Shown: positions 35,332 to 46,359, counted from the stretch's first letter. The stretch: 64,000 nt of DNA from Yoonia litorea (GCF_900114675.1 NZ_FOZM01000004.1:1-64000), one strand, 5' to 3'. Numbers and translations are program-made. Notes: generated from the letters alone by a model not told the origin.

Positions 35332-35922
35332 ATGTTTCACCGTCTCATCGGCTTTCTCAGCCTGACGATGCTGACAGCCTGCACGTTGGCCGCTCCTGAG
35401 CGGTCAACGACCTTGGCCGATGGTGAGATCTTTCTGCAGGCGCCTGCAGGTTACTGTGTTGATATGGTCGCAAGCCGCCCATCCCGTGATTTTGCCGTGC
35501 TGGCCCCATGCAATGTGATGGGCGTTGTGACCGATGCACCTGATGTCGTGGGGCTTGTCACCGTGCAGGCCGGAGCGGCCGACAGCGGCGCGATCGCACT
35601 GGATGAAATCGCGCTGCGTGATTTCCTGATTACAGATACCGGCAACGCGCTTCTCAGCCAGACCGGCAATGCTGCAAGCATCAATGTGCTTTCAACACAG
35701 GCCTTCAGTGATCAGGTGATGGTCCACTTCGCCGACAACGGCCCGCCGCCTGTTGCAGGCCTTCAGAACGAAGAATGGCGGGCGTTTCGCAGTGTCGGCG
35801 GACGACTGGTCACCGTAGGTGTCAGAGGCGCATCAGCAGCCCCGCTGCAGGATGGCCCTGGCGCGAGCCTTCTGAAACTGGTGCTGGCAGGTGTCAGAAG
35901 CACTGAGACACCAGACAGCTAG
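35332..35922 (+). CDS. Small lipoprotein downstream of ilvD
   Basis: Protein of 196 residues. The N-terminus MFHRLIGFLSLTMLTAC is a lipoprotein signal with the lipidated Cys at 17. The mature domain begins with a Gly-Tyr-Cys motif (QAPAGYCVDM) and is mixed alpha/beta with no known family. Located five bases after ilvD and probably read with it, but a direct role in branched-chain amino acid synthesis is unlikely. Weak Shine-Dalgarno. Confidence 0.75.
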   Translation: MFHRLIGFLSLTMLTACTLAAPERSTTLADGEIFLQAPAGYCVDMVASRPSRDFAVLAPCNVMGVVTDAPDVVGLVTVQAGAADSGAIALDEIALRDFLITDTGNALLSQTGNAASINVLSTQAFSDQVMVHFADNGPPPVAGLQNEEWRAFRSVGGRLVTVGVRGASAAPLQDGPGASLLKLVLAGVRSTETPDS

Positions 35923-35986
35923 GCGAAGGCTTCTCAATCGGTCACTGGCCTGACAGACTGCTTTCGGGTTACACGCAAGGTTCAAA

Positions 35987-36757
35987 ATGCTCTTTCCACC
36001 ACACGGAATGATTGGACGTTTCTTGCAGCGCCGCTCGGTTGCGCGGTGGCGCGCGGCGACCCGTGATGCCGAAACAACCCGGCTTACCGATCTGGAACAA
36101 CAGGTCGCCATGGCAAAACAGACATCGCGGCGCATCCGCGATTTCCGCGCAGCCGCATCATCGCGCCTCTCGGCACCGCGCAGAGGGCAGAAAAATTTCC
36201 CGACACCGACCGGCACAGACTGGCAATGGCGGCCCAAACCCTGGGCCTTTGAATGCCGTGATCTCAGCCTTGCTCCGGCGCGCGCCAAGGACAGCATCAC
36301 AAACGAACTGGTCATCTTTCATGATTGCCCTCTGGGCGAAGTGAGCCTGACGCAATCGCCAAATATGCGTAATATTGATCTTTCTGCGCATATTATAGCC
36401 CTTGAGGTATTCCATTTTGCGGGAAGTTACCTCTCCTTGGTGATCGAGATTCCGGCATCCTCTTGTGAGGGCCTCAAGAAATCGCACCTGATCAGACTTC
36501 AAACGACGATCGAACGCGAACGTCCGACGCCAATCTACGCGCGGCTTAATATCAAGCACGGCCCCAATACCGAACAGATCCTTCTGACCCTCCCCGACGA
36601 CGACGAGGCAATGGTGGAGTTTGATCTGGCCTACTCGCAACTCATCGCAGAACGCGCTGAACGGATGTGGATCGATCTGATGATCGGCGCACCCGCGATG
36701 AACAAAATACTGGTGCGCGACCTGACACTGTCGCGGTATCCACGCGCCGAAATCTGA
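35987..36757 (+). CDS. DUF6478-like hypothetical protein
   Basis: Protein of 256 residues. It has a basic N-terminus (RFLQRRSVARWRAATRDAETTRLTDLEQQ) that looks helical, and a mainly beta C-terminal domain (KPWAFECRDLSLAPAR, then VIFHDCPLGEVSL). It resembles a family of Rhodobacteraceae-restricted proteins I recall as DUF6478; this is from memory. Function unknown. Followed 10 bases on by another hypothetical gene, so probably an operon. Confidence 0.7.
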   Translation: MLFPPHGMIGRFLQRRSVARWRAATRDAETTRLTDLEQQVAMAKQTSRRIRDFRAAASSRLSAPRRGQKNFPTPTGTDWQWRPKPWAFECRDLSLAPARAKDSITNELVIFHDCPLGEVSLTQSPNMRNIDLSAHIIALEVFHFAGSYLSLVIEIPASSCEGLKKSHLIRLQTTIERERPTPIYARLNIKHGPNTEQILLTLPDDDEAMVEFDLAYSQLIAERAERMWIDLMIGAPAMNKILVRDLTLSRYPRAEI

Positions 36758-36767
36758 GGTTCCCACG

Positions 36768-37118
36768 ATGAAGATCATCAACGCATCCCTGCGCGAAGGC
36801 ATCTGGACAGCAGAGCTTGTTGAAGGCAACGGCGACGGCATCAAGGTGCTCTACCAGGGTGAAGAGGTGACCGGTGTCGACATCAGCCCCGCCTCTGATC
36901 CTGAAACCCGGACGATCCGTGTGCCCATTCCGCCCAGCGCAATCAGCGATGGCGTCCAGACTTTTGTGGTCAAGACAGCCTCGGGCGAGGAGATCACAAG
37001 TTTCAGTATTCTGGCCGGTGATGTGCTGGCCCATGATCTGCGCGCAGAGGTTGATCTGCTCAGGGCGGAACTTGATCTGCTCAAGAAAGCCTTCCGTCGG
37101 CATTGCGCAGAAGGTTAG
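36768..37118 (+). CDS. Hypothetical protein with C-terminal coiled coil
   Basis: Protein of 116 residues. A beta-rich N-terminal part of about 80 residues resembles a small beta-sandwich. The C-terminal HDLRAEVDLLRAELDLLKKAF carries leucine heptads that suggest a dimerising coiled coil. GAGG lies eight bases before the ATG. It is read with the DUF6478-like gene. The two may act together at a surface or scaffold, which is inference. Confidence 0.7.
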   Translation: MKIINASLREGIWTAELVEGNGDGIKVLYQGEEVTGVDISPASDPETRTIRVPIPPSAISDGVQTFVVKTASGEEITSFSILAGDVLAHDLRAEVDLLRAELDLLKKAFRRHCAEG

Positions 37119-37194
37119 CCCTCCGCGTCACCGATCAGATCACGCGTTTCAGCAGCCTCAACTTATTGTCATTCCTTCATCTGCCGCAATGCGA

Positions 37195-37309
37195 CCGCCG
37201 TAACGACAGCGTCAACGGTCTCATGGTCAATGACGCCACTGTCACCACCAGTGATATCATCGCATCTAATGGTGTGATCCACGTGATTGACACAGTCCTG
37301 CTTGCGTAA
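37195..37309 (+). pseudogene. Remnant of a fasciclin (FAS1) domain gene
   Basis: The frame reads DSVNGLMVNDATVTTSDI then IASNGVIHVIDTVLLA and a TAA stop. This is the last strand pair and the conserved H2-box-like end of the FAS1 domain (typical ending SNGVIHVIDAVLLP). Upstream sequence in the same frame shows no FAS1 similarity, so only the C-terminal tail of about 35 codons remains. It lies in the gap between the coiled-coil protein and the ACT-domain gene. Confidence 0.7.
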
Positions 37310-37319
37310 GGATCAGACA

Positions 37320-37362
37320 GGCCCCGCGGCGATCCTCCCCTCTCTCCTCTTGTCGCGGGGCC
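37320..37362. other. Large hairpin after the FAS1 remnant
   Basis: GGCCCCGCG/CGCGGGGCC (37320-37328 with 37354-37362) forms a perfect 9-bp stem with a 25-base pyrimidine-rich loop. There is no T-run (GGCC then ACACTTTACG). May be the surviving terminator of the decayed FAS1 gene. Confidence 0.5.
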
Positions 37363-37423
37363 ACACTTTACGAACCGATATGCATCAGCCATCTTTGAGG
37401 TGCTGTTCTGGGCGGAGGCGTGA

Positions 37424-37828
37424 ATGTCGGGCGAACATGATCTTGATGTGCTGTTCAGGACCCTGACAGCCAAACTGCACCCTGAAACCTATGTTTTCGC
37501 GACGCTGAAAGACGGGAGTATCCCGCCGGCGATCACGCCGCGTCTGGTTTTTGTCGAGGACGAGGGCACCACGCTTATCTGCGCCCGTGATCAGGCCGAG
37601 GCGGCAGGCATCGCCTTCACGTTTCCCTGCCGGATGATCACCTGCAACGTGCATTCGGCTTTGGAGGCTGTCGGTTTCATCGCCCATATCGCCACGCGCC
37701 TTGCTGCCGCAGGCATGGGCGTGAACCCGGTTGCGGGATACTTCCACGATCACCTGTTCATCCCCGAAGGGCGCGAGGATGACGCGCTGGCCGTCCTCGA
37801 ACAGATTGCGGAAGAGGCGAAAGCCTAG
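37424..37828 (+). CDS. ACT-domain protein (DUF2241/ACT_3 type)
   Basis: Protein of 134 residues resembling two ACT-like halves: an N-terminal LDVLFRTLTAKLHPETYVFAT and a C-terminal AGMGVNPVAGYFHDHLFIP. The latter is typical of small standalone ACT proteins that bind amino acids. Likely a regulatory or metabolite-sensing protein. Its stop codon shares a CTAG with the convergent VOC gene. Confidence 0.8.
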   Translation: MSGEHDLDVLFRTLTAKLHPETYVFATLKDGSIPPAITPRLVFVEDEGTTLICARDQAEAAGIAFTFPCRMITCNVHSALEAVGFIAHIATRLAAAGMGVNPVAGYFHDHLFIPEGREDDALAVLEQIAEEAKA

Positions 37829-38229
37829 TCGTCGCGCCCCGGCTCGTCGGGATTGCTGGAAAAGAGCGCGATCTTGTTGCCCTGCGGATCGCGCAGATAG
37901 CCCACATAAAAGCGCGGGCCGTAGTCTGCCCGAAACCCCGGTTGCCCCTCATCAGATCCACCTGCCGCGACCGCCGCCGCATGCAAACCACGCACCTGCG
38001 CTTGGCTCTGCGCCTCGAACGCCACCATATTGCCATTCCCGGCGCTCGCGGGCTGACCATTGAATGGGCGCTTCACATAGAAATCGGGAGATGCCGGAGC
38101 ACTGGCCGGGATGTAACTCAGGTCACCATGATAGCGTTCAAAGCTGTAGCCCAGCGCGGGCAGGAAAGCAGAATAGAACCGCTCCGCCGCCTCCATGTCG
38201 TCGGCACCGACGGTGATATAGGCGATCAT
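37825..38229 (-). CDS. VOC-family (glyoxalase-like) protein
   Basis: Protein of 134 residues starting MIAYITVGADDMEAAERFYS. It has the paired beta-alpha-beta-beta-beta modules of the vicinal oxygen chelate fold and a C-terminal GYLRDPQGNKIALF, where metal-binding acidic residues often lie. The reaction is unknown. Its ATG directly follows the TAG of the isomerase gene (TAGATG), so it belongs to the desaturase-isomerase operon. Confidence 0.85.
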   Translation of the reverse strand: MIAYITVGADDMEAAERFYSAFLPALGYSFERYHGDLSYIPASAPASPDFYVKRPFNGQPASAGNGNMVAFEAQSQAQVRGLHAAAVAAGGSDEGQPGFRADYGPRFYVGYLRDPQGNKIALFSSNPDEPGRDD

Positions 38230-39072
38230 CTAGGCATCACCCCCCAAGTCCTCCCAAATCTCCTCGACCCAAGCTTTGATCACCTGCGCCTCTTCCCAGC
38301 GGTTCGACATCTCGCGCCCGTCGGGGCCTGTCATCGCATATTCCGGCGGCCCCAACTCGCAGACAAAAATGCAATCCCCCGACGCATTCCGCGCCCGCCA
38401 GTCGGCCAGCCCCTCGCGCCACCAGCCCTTGAACAGCTCGACCCATTTCTGATGCTGAGGGAAATCCAGTTGCAGCTGGATCTGCTGGCGCGACGCCACA
38501 CGGCCCTGAAAACTGTCCGAGCGCTGCAGGATGCGGCTGATCAGGCCAAGGTCATGCTCTGACAGCGGAAACCAGAACTCGCGATCCACCACATAATGCG
38601 ACAGGTCCGCGCAAATCCGCATGTCCGGGATGCGGTCGAGCAATTGCAGCGTCGTATAAAGATCATTGGTGATGCAGTTGCGGTGCGTCTCGAACTGCAC
38701 CGGCACACCGATGCGCTCGGCCATGGCCATCCAGGTTTCAATCACCGGCACCATGTCGTCCAAGGCAATCGGCATCACCTGCCCGATCACATCGACGAAC
38801 GGCGCGCCAAAATCGGCCGCCATATGCAGCGTGTCCTCAAGGCTCTCAATCGTTTTGGGAAACGCCACGATCAGTGGCGTCAGCCCATTCGCCTGCATAT
38901 GCGGGCGGACGGCGTGGGCCGTCGCCACATCAGAGGCACCCAGATCAATCGCCATGCCGTCGAACCCGGCGCTCGCCACCATTTCACAGACCTGATCATA
39001 AGGCAGCTTCACGCCCGTCTGATCATGGGGCTGCATCGCCCAAAGCGAGGTGTAGACCTGTAGCCGCCTCAC
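38230..39072 (-). CDS. Sugar phosphate isomerase/epimerase-family TIM-barrel protein
   Basis: Protein of 280 residues with an AP-endonuclease-2-type TIM barrel. VQFETHRNCITND, ICADLSHYV and VCELGPPEYA contain likely metal ligands (Glu, His, Asp, His, Glu). It may isomerise or epimerise a sugar or inositol-like compound; the substrate is unknown. The start is GTG 39072, overlapping the desaturase stop (GTGA). Confidence 0.85.
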   Translation of the reverse strand: MRRLQVYTSLWAMQPHDQTGVKLPYDQVCEMVASAGFDGMAIDLGASDVATAHAVRPHMQANGLTPLIVAFPKTIESLEDTLHMAADFGAPFVDVIGQVMPIALDDMVPVIETWMAMAERIGVPVQFETHRNCITNDLYTTLQLLDRIPDMRICADLSHYVVDREFWFPLSEHDLGLISRILQRSDSFQGRVASRQQIQLQLDFPQHQKWVELFKGWWREGLADWRARNASGDCIFVCELGPPEYAMTGPDGREMSNRWEEAQVIKAWVEEIWEDLGGDA

Positions 39073-40052
39073 TCGGCTGGCATCCGCACTGTGCGACCAC
39101 CGGAACGCGGGATGACCCAGACCTCATCCATCGGGTACTGGCTTTCATCCTTGGCCATGAGCTTCCCGATCACCTCGATCTGGAATTCGATCCAGCCCAT
39201 GCGATGCACCTCGCCCGCCTTGTCCTCGATCTTGTCGTTGAGTTCCTTCAGCTTCCAGAAGGGCACCGCAGGAAACGTATGATGCGCGGTGTGATAGGGC
39301 ATCTGCCAGCACAGCCAGTTCTGGAAGGCATTGGCGCGGGTCGAGCGGGTGTTTTCCATGATGTCGTTCTCATGGCTGAGACCCAGATGTTCGATCGTGT
39401 TCTGCAACTGATGAACAGGCTTGGTCAGGATCATCGGAAGCAACCAAAAGGTCACCGCAAACCACGACCCTGCAATAACCGAAGCGAATGCGATCAGCGC
39501 ATAGCCTGCCAGATGCAACCGGCTTTCGAGAATGACCTTGGCCTCTTCTTCCTTGCGGATGAACGGCTCGATGATCACGCCGGACGCGCGCCGCACGACA
39601 CCGAACACACGGTTGCGCCAATAGGTGATGCCGGTCAGCCAGAGAAGATAGGTCCGTATCGTGTAGGGCTCGCGGACCAACTCGCCGTCACGCTCCCAGT
39701 TCTGCGTGTACTGGTGATGGGCAAAATGCATGATCTGGTCAAAGTCGCGCGGGAAAATCTGGATAAAGCCGATGATGCGGCCAAAGACCTCGTTCAGCTT
39801 GCGGGTCTTGAAGACAGTGGCGTGCGACAGCTCATGCTGTGCCGCATAGAGAAAGTTCAAGAGCACACCCAGCGCCGCACCTGTCACCCAGACCCAACCC
39901 GTCCCCATCGCCTGCCAGTGCAAGAGCCCCACCAAAAGGATCGCACCAAGATGGCTGCCCATCTGGATCGCGCCCCTCAGATCAGAACGGGCCGAGAGGT
40001 CTTTCAACTCGACAGGCGTCAGCAGCTTGCGGCGGGAAAAACTGGCTTCCAT
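39069..40052 (-). CDS. Membrane fatty-acid desaturase/hydroxylase-family protein
   Basis: Protein of 327 residues with several membrane segments and three histidine boxes: HELSH (from His73), HFAHH (109-113) and a late HTAHH. These hold the di-iron centre of membrane desaturases and related hydroxylases. Start at ATG 40052 with AAGGAGA five bases upstream. It leads the desaturase-isomerase-VOC operon and is divergent from fadH across a gap with 11-bp repeats. Substrate cannot be assigned; a modified lipid is plausible. Confidence 0.88.
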   Translation of the reverse strand: MEASFSRRKLLTPVELKDLSARSDLRGAIQMGSHLGAILLVGLLHWQAMGTGWVWVTGAALGVLLNFLYAAQHELSHATVFKTRKLNEVFGRIIGFIQIFPRDFDQIMHFAHHQYTQNWERDGELVREPYTIRTYLLWLTGITYWRNRVFGVVRRASGVIIEPFIRKEEEAKVILESRLHLAGYALIAFASVIAGSWFAVTFWLLPMILTKPVHQLQNTIEHLGLSHENDIMENTRSTRANAFQNWLCWQMPYHTAHHTFPAVPFWKLKELNDKIEDKAGEVHRMGWIEFQIEVIGKLMAKDESQYPMDEVWVIPRSGGRTVRMPAE

Positions 40053-40079
40053 GGTGATCTCCTTGCCGCAAAACCTTAG

Positions 40080-42284
<2,205 letters not shown>

Positions 42285-42306
42285 ATCATAGCAGAAATGA
42301 CAGGCG

Positions 42307-42327
42307 CAGCCCGGCAGCGGGCTGTTT
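42307..42327 (+). terminator. Probable terminator after fadH
   Basis: CAGCCCG/CGGGCTG (7-bp stem, 4-base loop) followed by TTTCC, 23 bases after the fadH stop. The T-run is short, so efficiency is uncertain. Confidence 0.5.
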
Positions 42328-42439
42328 CCACTTGTTCATCAAACGGATTGTTACCCCCGTATTGTCAGGCATTTGTCCCATTCCTGCCTGATTTCAGTGC
42401 GACGAAAACAAAAGAAATTTTGTTTGTACGGATGTTTGC

Positions 42440-43345
42440 ATGGACCGCCTGACCGAAATGGAAGCCTTCGCCACCGTTGTTGATCAAGGGGGGTTCACCG
42501 ATGCAGCCAAGAAGATGGGCATTTCAAAGTCGGCCGTTTCCAAGCACGTTTCCTCACTTGAAGCACGCCTTGGCGCGCGCCTTCTGAACCGCACCACACG
42601 GCGCGTCAGCCCAACCGAGATCGGTCTCGCCTATTATGACCGCGCACGTCGCGTGCTCAATGACGCAGGCGAAGCTGATGCCTTGGTCTCTTCCATGCAA
42701 TCGGCCCCTTCGGGACTACTTCGGATCAGCGTTGCAACCGACTTCGGCGTCAATCACATGTCACCGGTTCTGGGTGACTTCCTCAATGAGTTTCCAGAAA
42801 TCACCGTCAACATGGTCTTGAACAACCGCTTTGTTGAGCTGATTTCCGAAGGCTTCGACATGGCAGTGCGCATTGGTGAGCTTGAGGACAACACCCTTCG
42901 CGCACGCAAGCTGACCGAAACGACCATCCGCATGATCGCAAGCCCTGCCTATTTCGAGCGCTACGGGCGCCCTGAAAAGATTGATGATCTCAACGAACAC
43001 AAGTTGCTGCACTATTCCAATCAGGCCAACTCCGCGGTCTGGAAACTGACAGCGCCATCCGGTGAAAAACGGCAGGTGCGCACAGCAGGCTGGCTGACCG
43101 TGAATGACGGCCAGTCGTTGCTGAATGCCTGCATCAGCGGTCTTGGAATTGCATATCTGCCAAGCTTTCTTTTCGCCGAGGCCATGGAAAGCGGCCTTGT
43201 CGAGGACGTGATCCCCGACCTGCCAAAAGAAACCAAAGGCATCTACGCGGTTTATCCACCAGGCCGTTTCACCCAGCCAAAGGTCCGCGCCTTTATTGAC
43301 TTCCTCGTTCACGCGTTCGCGGAAAAAGGCCCTGATCGCTGGTAG
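42440..43345 (+). CDS. LysR-family transcriptional regulator
   Basis: Protein of 301 residues: an N-terminal winged helix (MDRLTEMEAFATVVDQGGF, then AAKKMGISKSAVSKHVSSLE) and a periplasmic-binding-like effector domain. It closely matches the LysR subgroup with a SKSAVSKHV recognition helix. It lies 155 bases downstream of fadH in the same direction and could control nearby genes; the target is unknown. Preceded by an A/T-rich promoter-like stretch. Confidence 0.93.
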   Translation: MDRLTEMEAFATVVDQGGFTDAAKKMGISKSAVSKHVSSLEARLGARLLNRTTRRVSPTEIGLAYYDRARRVLNDAGEADALVSSMQSAPSGLLRISVATDFGVNHMSPVLGDFLNEFPEITVNMVLNNRFVELISEGFDMAVRIGELEDNTLRARKLTETTIRMIASPAYFERYGRPEKIDDLNEHKLLHYSNQANSAVWKLTAPSGEKRQVRTAGWLTVNDGQSLLNACISGLGIAYLPSFLFAEAMESGLVEDVIPDLPKETKGIYAVYPPGRFTQPKVRAFIDFLVHAFAEKGPDRW

Positions 43346-43369
43346 ACCGGCTAGCAGGTTTCTCAACCA

Positions 43370-44305
43370 CTACTCTTTGATACTGGTGACAATCACCTCG
43401 ACCCTGCGGTTTGCCTCTCGCCCTTCTTCGGTCAGATTGTTCCCGATTGGCGCAAGATACCCCATACCTTCGGCTTCAAGCTGTCGTCTTGGCACGCCGT
43501 AGACGCTGACCAGTCTTTCCAGCACCGACGCAGCGCGCCGTTTGGACAGGGCGATGTTTGCCTCTAGCCCACCTTCCGCATCCGTATGCCCGACCAATGC
43601 AACGGTGCGTTGCGGAAACCGGAAGAGGTAATCTGCAAGTTCCTGCAACGACGCATACGGGCCCTCGCCCAGTTGCGCCGATCCGGTTTCAAAGGTCAGA
43701 TCAGACAGGATGCTGCGCCCCACCTCTTCAAGTTGGGCCGCCAGATCAACGTCCTGTCCGGTTTCAAAGGACCGCAGTGGCGCAGCATCAGCACCCTGCA
43801 CGATGGATGGCATCGCTGCCGGAGAGATTGACGTCACTTCCACAAACCCTGCTTCTGCTGTCCGGCTGACAAAGAGGGTCACATATTCCTCTCCTTCAGC
43901 GGTCGTGCGAACGGCTGTCAGAAAGCGGAAGTCGCCGATGTTGATCCGCATTTCAGGCGGCGGGAAAGTATCAACAGCGAAGCGGAAGTCGAAACCGCCG
44001 CAGGCTTCGGTCTGGCATTCAAAGAGGATGCGGAATCTGTCATTGCGAAGCTGCTCGCGCAACGGACGCAAGATCTGGAGCGTGGTCAGGGATTGGGCAG
44101 AGATACGCCAGGCCTGTCGCACGACACGACCCTCGACCGTCTGCATGGGGAGCGCACCGTTTTCCCAGATGCCCATCGGCAAAGCGTAGCTATCAACCGC
44201 CTGCACCTCATCACGCATAAGGTCCGCATTGCTGGGGAATTGCAGGCCCTCTGCCGTGGCCATGCCCGCAAGTGCCGCAAAGACAAGAGCCGTCCTGACG
44301 ATCAT
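43370..44305 (-). CDS. OmpA-domain outer-envelope protein
   Basis: Protein of 311 residues with a signal peptide (MIVRTALVFAALAGMATAEG), an N-terminal beta-rich domain of about 180 residues with two Cys (CQTEACGG), and a C-terminal OmpA domain: LTFETGSAQL, VALVGHTDAEGGLEANIALSKRRA and NRRVEVIV, which bind peptidoglycan. Its ATG overlaps the AhpD-like stop (ATGA). Last gene of a four-gene operon. Confidence 0.9.
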   Translation of the reverse strand: MIVRTALVFAALAGMATAEGLQFPSNADLMRDEVQAVDSYALPMGIWENGALPMQTVEGRVVRQAWRISAQSLTTLQILRPLREQLRNDRFRILFECQTEACGGFDFRFAVDTFPPPEMRINIGDFRFLTAVRTTAEGEEYVTLFVSRTAEAGFVEVTSISPAAMPSIVQGADAAPLRSFETGQDVDLAAQLEEVGRSILSDLTFETGSAQLGEGPYASLQELADYLFRFPQRTVALVGHTDAEGGLEANIALSKRRAASVLERLVSVYGVPRRQLEAEGMGYLAPIGNNLTEEGREANRRVEVIVTSIKE

Positions 44306-44868
44306 CTGGCCTGCGCGTGGTAGTCGTCGTTGGGCCGCATATCGGTGGCTGAGGCGATGCGGTTGCTCATGTTGTAAAAGCCTGCGGTTGCCGCAATGTC
44401 CCAGATATCGCGGTCGCTGAAACCGACATCGCGCAGGGCCTGACGGTGTGCCTCTTCGATCTTGGCGCTGGCCACCGTCATCATCTCGGCAAATTCCAGC
44501 ATCGCCCGCTGCCGCGCATCAAGTGCCGCAACCCGCCAGTTCATAACCAGCATTTCGCCAAGTTTGGGATCACCGGAAAGCTGCCGGACGGCCGCGCCAT
44601 GTGCTGTCAGACAATAGTAGCATTTGTTGATTGACGAGACAGTCACCGCGATCATCTCGCGTTCAAGTTTTGACAGACCACTGTCGGCCAGCATCACGTC
44701 ATTGTAGAGCGCCGTAAACGCGTTCAGCTTGTCGATATCAAAGGCGTAGGCGCGCAACACATTCGGCACCATCCCCAGCTTTTCCTGACAGATATCAAAG
44801 TATTTCTGCGTTGCCTCAGGCAGCGGATCCACCATCGGCAGATCGAGGGCGGTGGGTTGGTCAGTCAA
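44302..44868 (-). CDS. AhpD-like peroxidase-related protein
   Basis: Protein of 188 residues. The carboxymuconolactone-decarboxylase/AhpD motif reads CYYCLTAHGAAVR (CxxC with a later His), followed by ALDARQRAMLEFAEMM. Matches the uncharacterised peroxidase-related family. Start is TTG 44868 with GGAG seven bases upstream. It is four bases after the GNAT stop and overlaps the OmpA-like start. Confidence 0.88.
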   Translation of the reverse strand: MTDQPTALDLPMVDPLPEATQKYFDICQEKLGMVPNVLRAYAFDIDKLNAFTALYNDVMLADSGLSKLEREMIAVTVSSINKCYYCLTAHGAAVRQLSGDPKLGEMLVMNWRVAALDARQRAMLEFAEMMTVASAKIEEAHRQALRDVGFSDRDIWDIAATAGFYNMSNRIASATDMRPNDDYHAQAR

Positions 44869-44872
44869 TCTC

Positions 44873-45598
44873 TTACTCCGGCAAAATCCGATAGTGATAC
44901 TGTCCCACAAGCGTCATGCCGAGGGAAGTGTAGAGCGCGTTGGCACCTTCGTTCGCCTGCGTCGTCACCAAGGTCAGATAGTCTGCCCCGTGTTCCTGCG
45001 CCCAGAACGCAACCGCCCGCGTCAGATGCCGCGCCAGACCCTGACGGCGGTGATCTGCAGCGATTTCGAGGGCATGGATCATGGCACAATCTGCAGCGAT
45101 GCCTGCAAACACGGTGCCTGCAGGCCGGTCGTTCAGTCGTCCGAGGATCGTGGTTTTGGGGTGTCTGGCCCGATCCATGACATCAAGACGCCCTTGCTCG
45201 ATCCCGCCTGCGGCCCAGACTTCTGCCTGCACAGCAAGCGGTGGCCAGACCGTAAAGGCGGTAACCGGTGGCGGACGCTCCGTGGCGATACGCGCGACCG
45301 GCGCGGCATAGAGGTTAACCGGATCCTTGATCTGATAACCGCGTGCTGCGAGCATCTCATCAAGATCGGCGTCTGCCTCTCTGATCATGAAAAGAGGGAC
45401 CTGTCCGACCTCGCGCATGGCGGCCTCCGCGTCGGAGATGTCAAAGTTGGTAAAGTCCGCCTCAACTGTCGCTGCAGAAACACGGCTTCCGCCCTTGCCG
45501 TCGATCCTGATCACCCAAGGGCCAACGGCGCGTTTGGCAAACGCAGGCCAGGTCCCATCAATAACAGCGTAGAGCTTTTCAACACTGGGAAGTGTCAT
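44873..45598 (-). CDS. GNAT-family N-acetyltransferase
   Basis: Protein of 241 residues. The N-terminal half is family-specific. The C-terminal GNAT domain carries ALEIAADHRRQGLARHL (acetyl-CoA loop R/QxxGxA-like) and a late NEGANALYTSLGM. Substrate unknown. Its start overlaps the stop of the CinA-like gene (ATGA), so the two are translationally coupled. Confidence 0.85.
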   Translation of the reverse strand: MTLPSVEKLYAVIDGTWPAFAKRAVGPWVIRIDGKGGSRVSAATVEADFTNFDISDAEAAMREVGQVPLFMIREADADLDEMLAARGYQIKDPVNLYAAPVARIATERPPPVTAFTVWPPLAVQAEVWAAGGIEQGRLDVMDRARHPKTTILGRLNDRPAGTVFAGIAADCAMIHALEIAADHRRQGLARHLTRAVAFWAQEHGADYLTLVTTQANEGANALYTSLGMTLVGQYHYRILPE

Positions 45599-46317
45599 TC
45601 AGAATAAAGTCTTTCCAAAGTAGCCATCGCCGCATCCAGCTCTTCTGCATCTGTGCCGCGAACGACAATATTGGACCCATAGATACCGTCTTTTTGAAAC
45701 GGATACGACCCGACAGAAAGCGTCGGGTGTTCTTGCGCAAATTTACCCAATGGCCCTGCAAGATCCCCCTCCCCCCGCATCAGGGGCAGGGTCCGCGACA
45801 AAAGCGGCGCGCCACCTGTGAGTGTTGGCAGGATACTGGCCACCATCGCCTGAAACACAGATGGCACGCCCGCCATGACATGGACGTTGCGCAGGGTAAA
45901 ACCGGGGGCTGTGCTGACCGGGTTTTCAATCAGGGTGGCGCTGTCGGGGATGCGGGCCATGCGCAAACGCGCCTCATTCAAGTCCTGGCCGGATCGGTCA
46001 TAGTGCGCCTGCAGCAGCGCACGGGCATCGTCGCGCACATCGATATGGTCGTCAAAGGCTGCTGCGATGCAGTCTGCCGTGATGTCGTCATGGGTGGGAC
46101 CGATACCACCGCTGGTGAAGACATGGTCATAGGTCTCGCTCAAGGCCTTGACCGCAGCGATAATGGCCTCGCGGTCGTCGCTGACCACCCGCACCTCTTT
46201 AAGGTCAATCCCGCGCTCGGTCAGTTGACCCGCCAGATAATGCATGTTCGCATCACGCGTCCGCCCTGACAGGATCTCGTCTCCGATCACAAGCATTGCA
46301 GCGGTTGGGTTGGTCAT
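45595..46317 (-). CDS. CinA N-terminal/MoaB-like molybdopterin-binding-domain protein
   Basis: Protein of 240 residues starting MTNPTAAMLVIGDEILSGRT. It holds the competence/damage-inducible CinA N-terminal domain: GDEILSGRTRDAN, VFTSGGIGPTHDDIT and the late FTLRNVHVMAGVPSVFQAM. The C-terminal deamidase domain of full CinA is absent, as is usual for this short alphaproteobacterial type. The active-site-like GGIGPTHDD is intact. It is divergent from sfsA across 42 bases, heading the operon GNAT-AhpD-OmpA. Confidence 0.88.
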   Translation of the reverse strand: MTNPTAAMLVIGDEILSGRTRDANMHYLAGQLTERGIDLKEVRVVSDDREAIIAAVKALSETYDHVFTSGGIGPTHDDITADCIAAAFDDHIDVRDDARALLQAHYDRSGQDLNEARLRMARIPDSATLIENPVSTAPGFTLRNVHVMAGVPSVFQAMVASILPTLTGGAPLLSRTLPLMRGEGDLAGPLGKFAQEHPTLSVGSYPFQKDGIYGSNIVVRGTDAEELDAAMATLERLYSE

Positions 46318-46359
46318 TGCGAGGTTCTCCTTGGTGCTACAAATGGTTATAGGCCGCAT

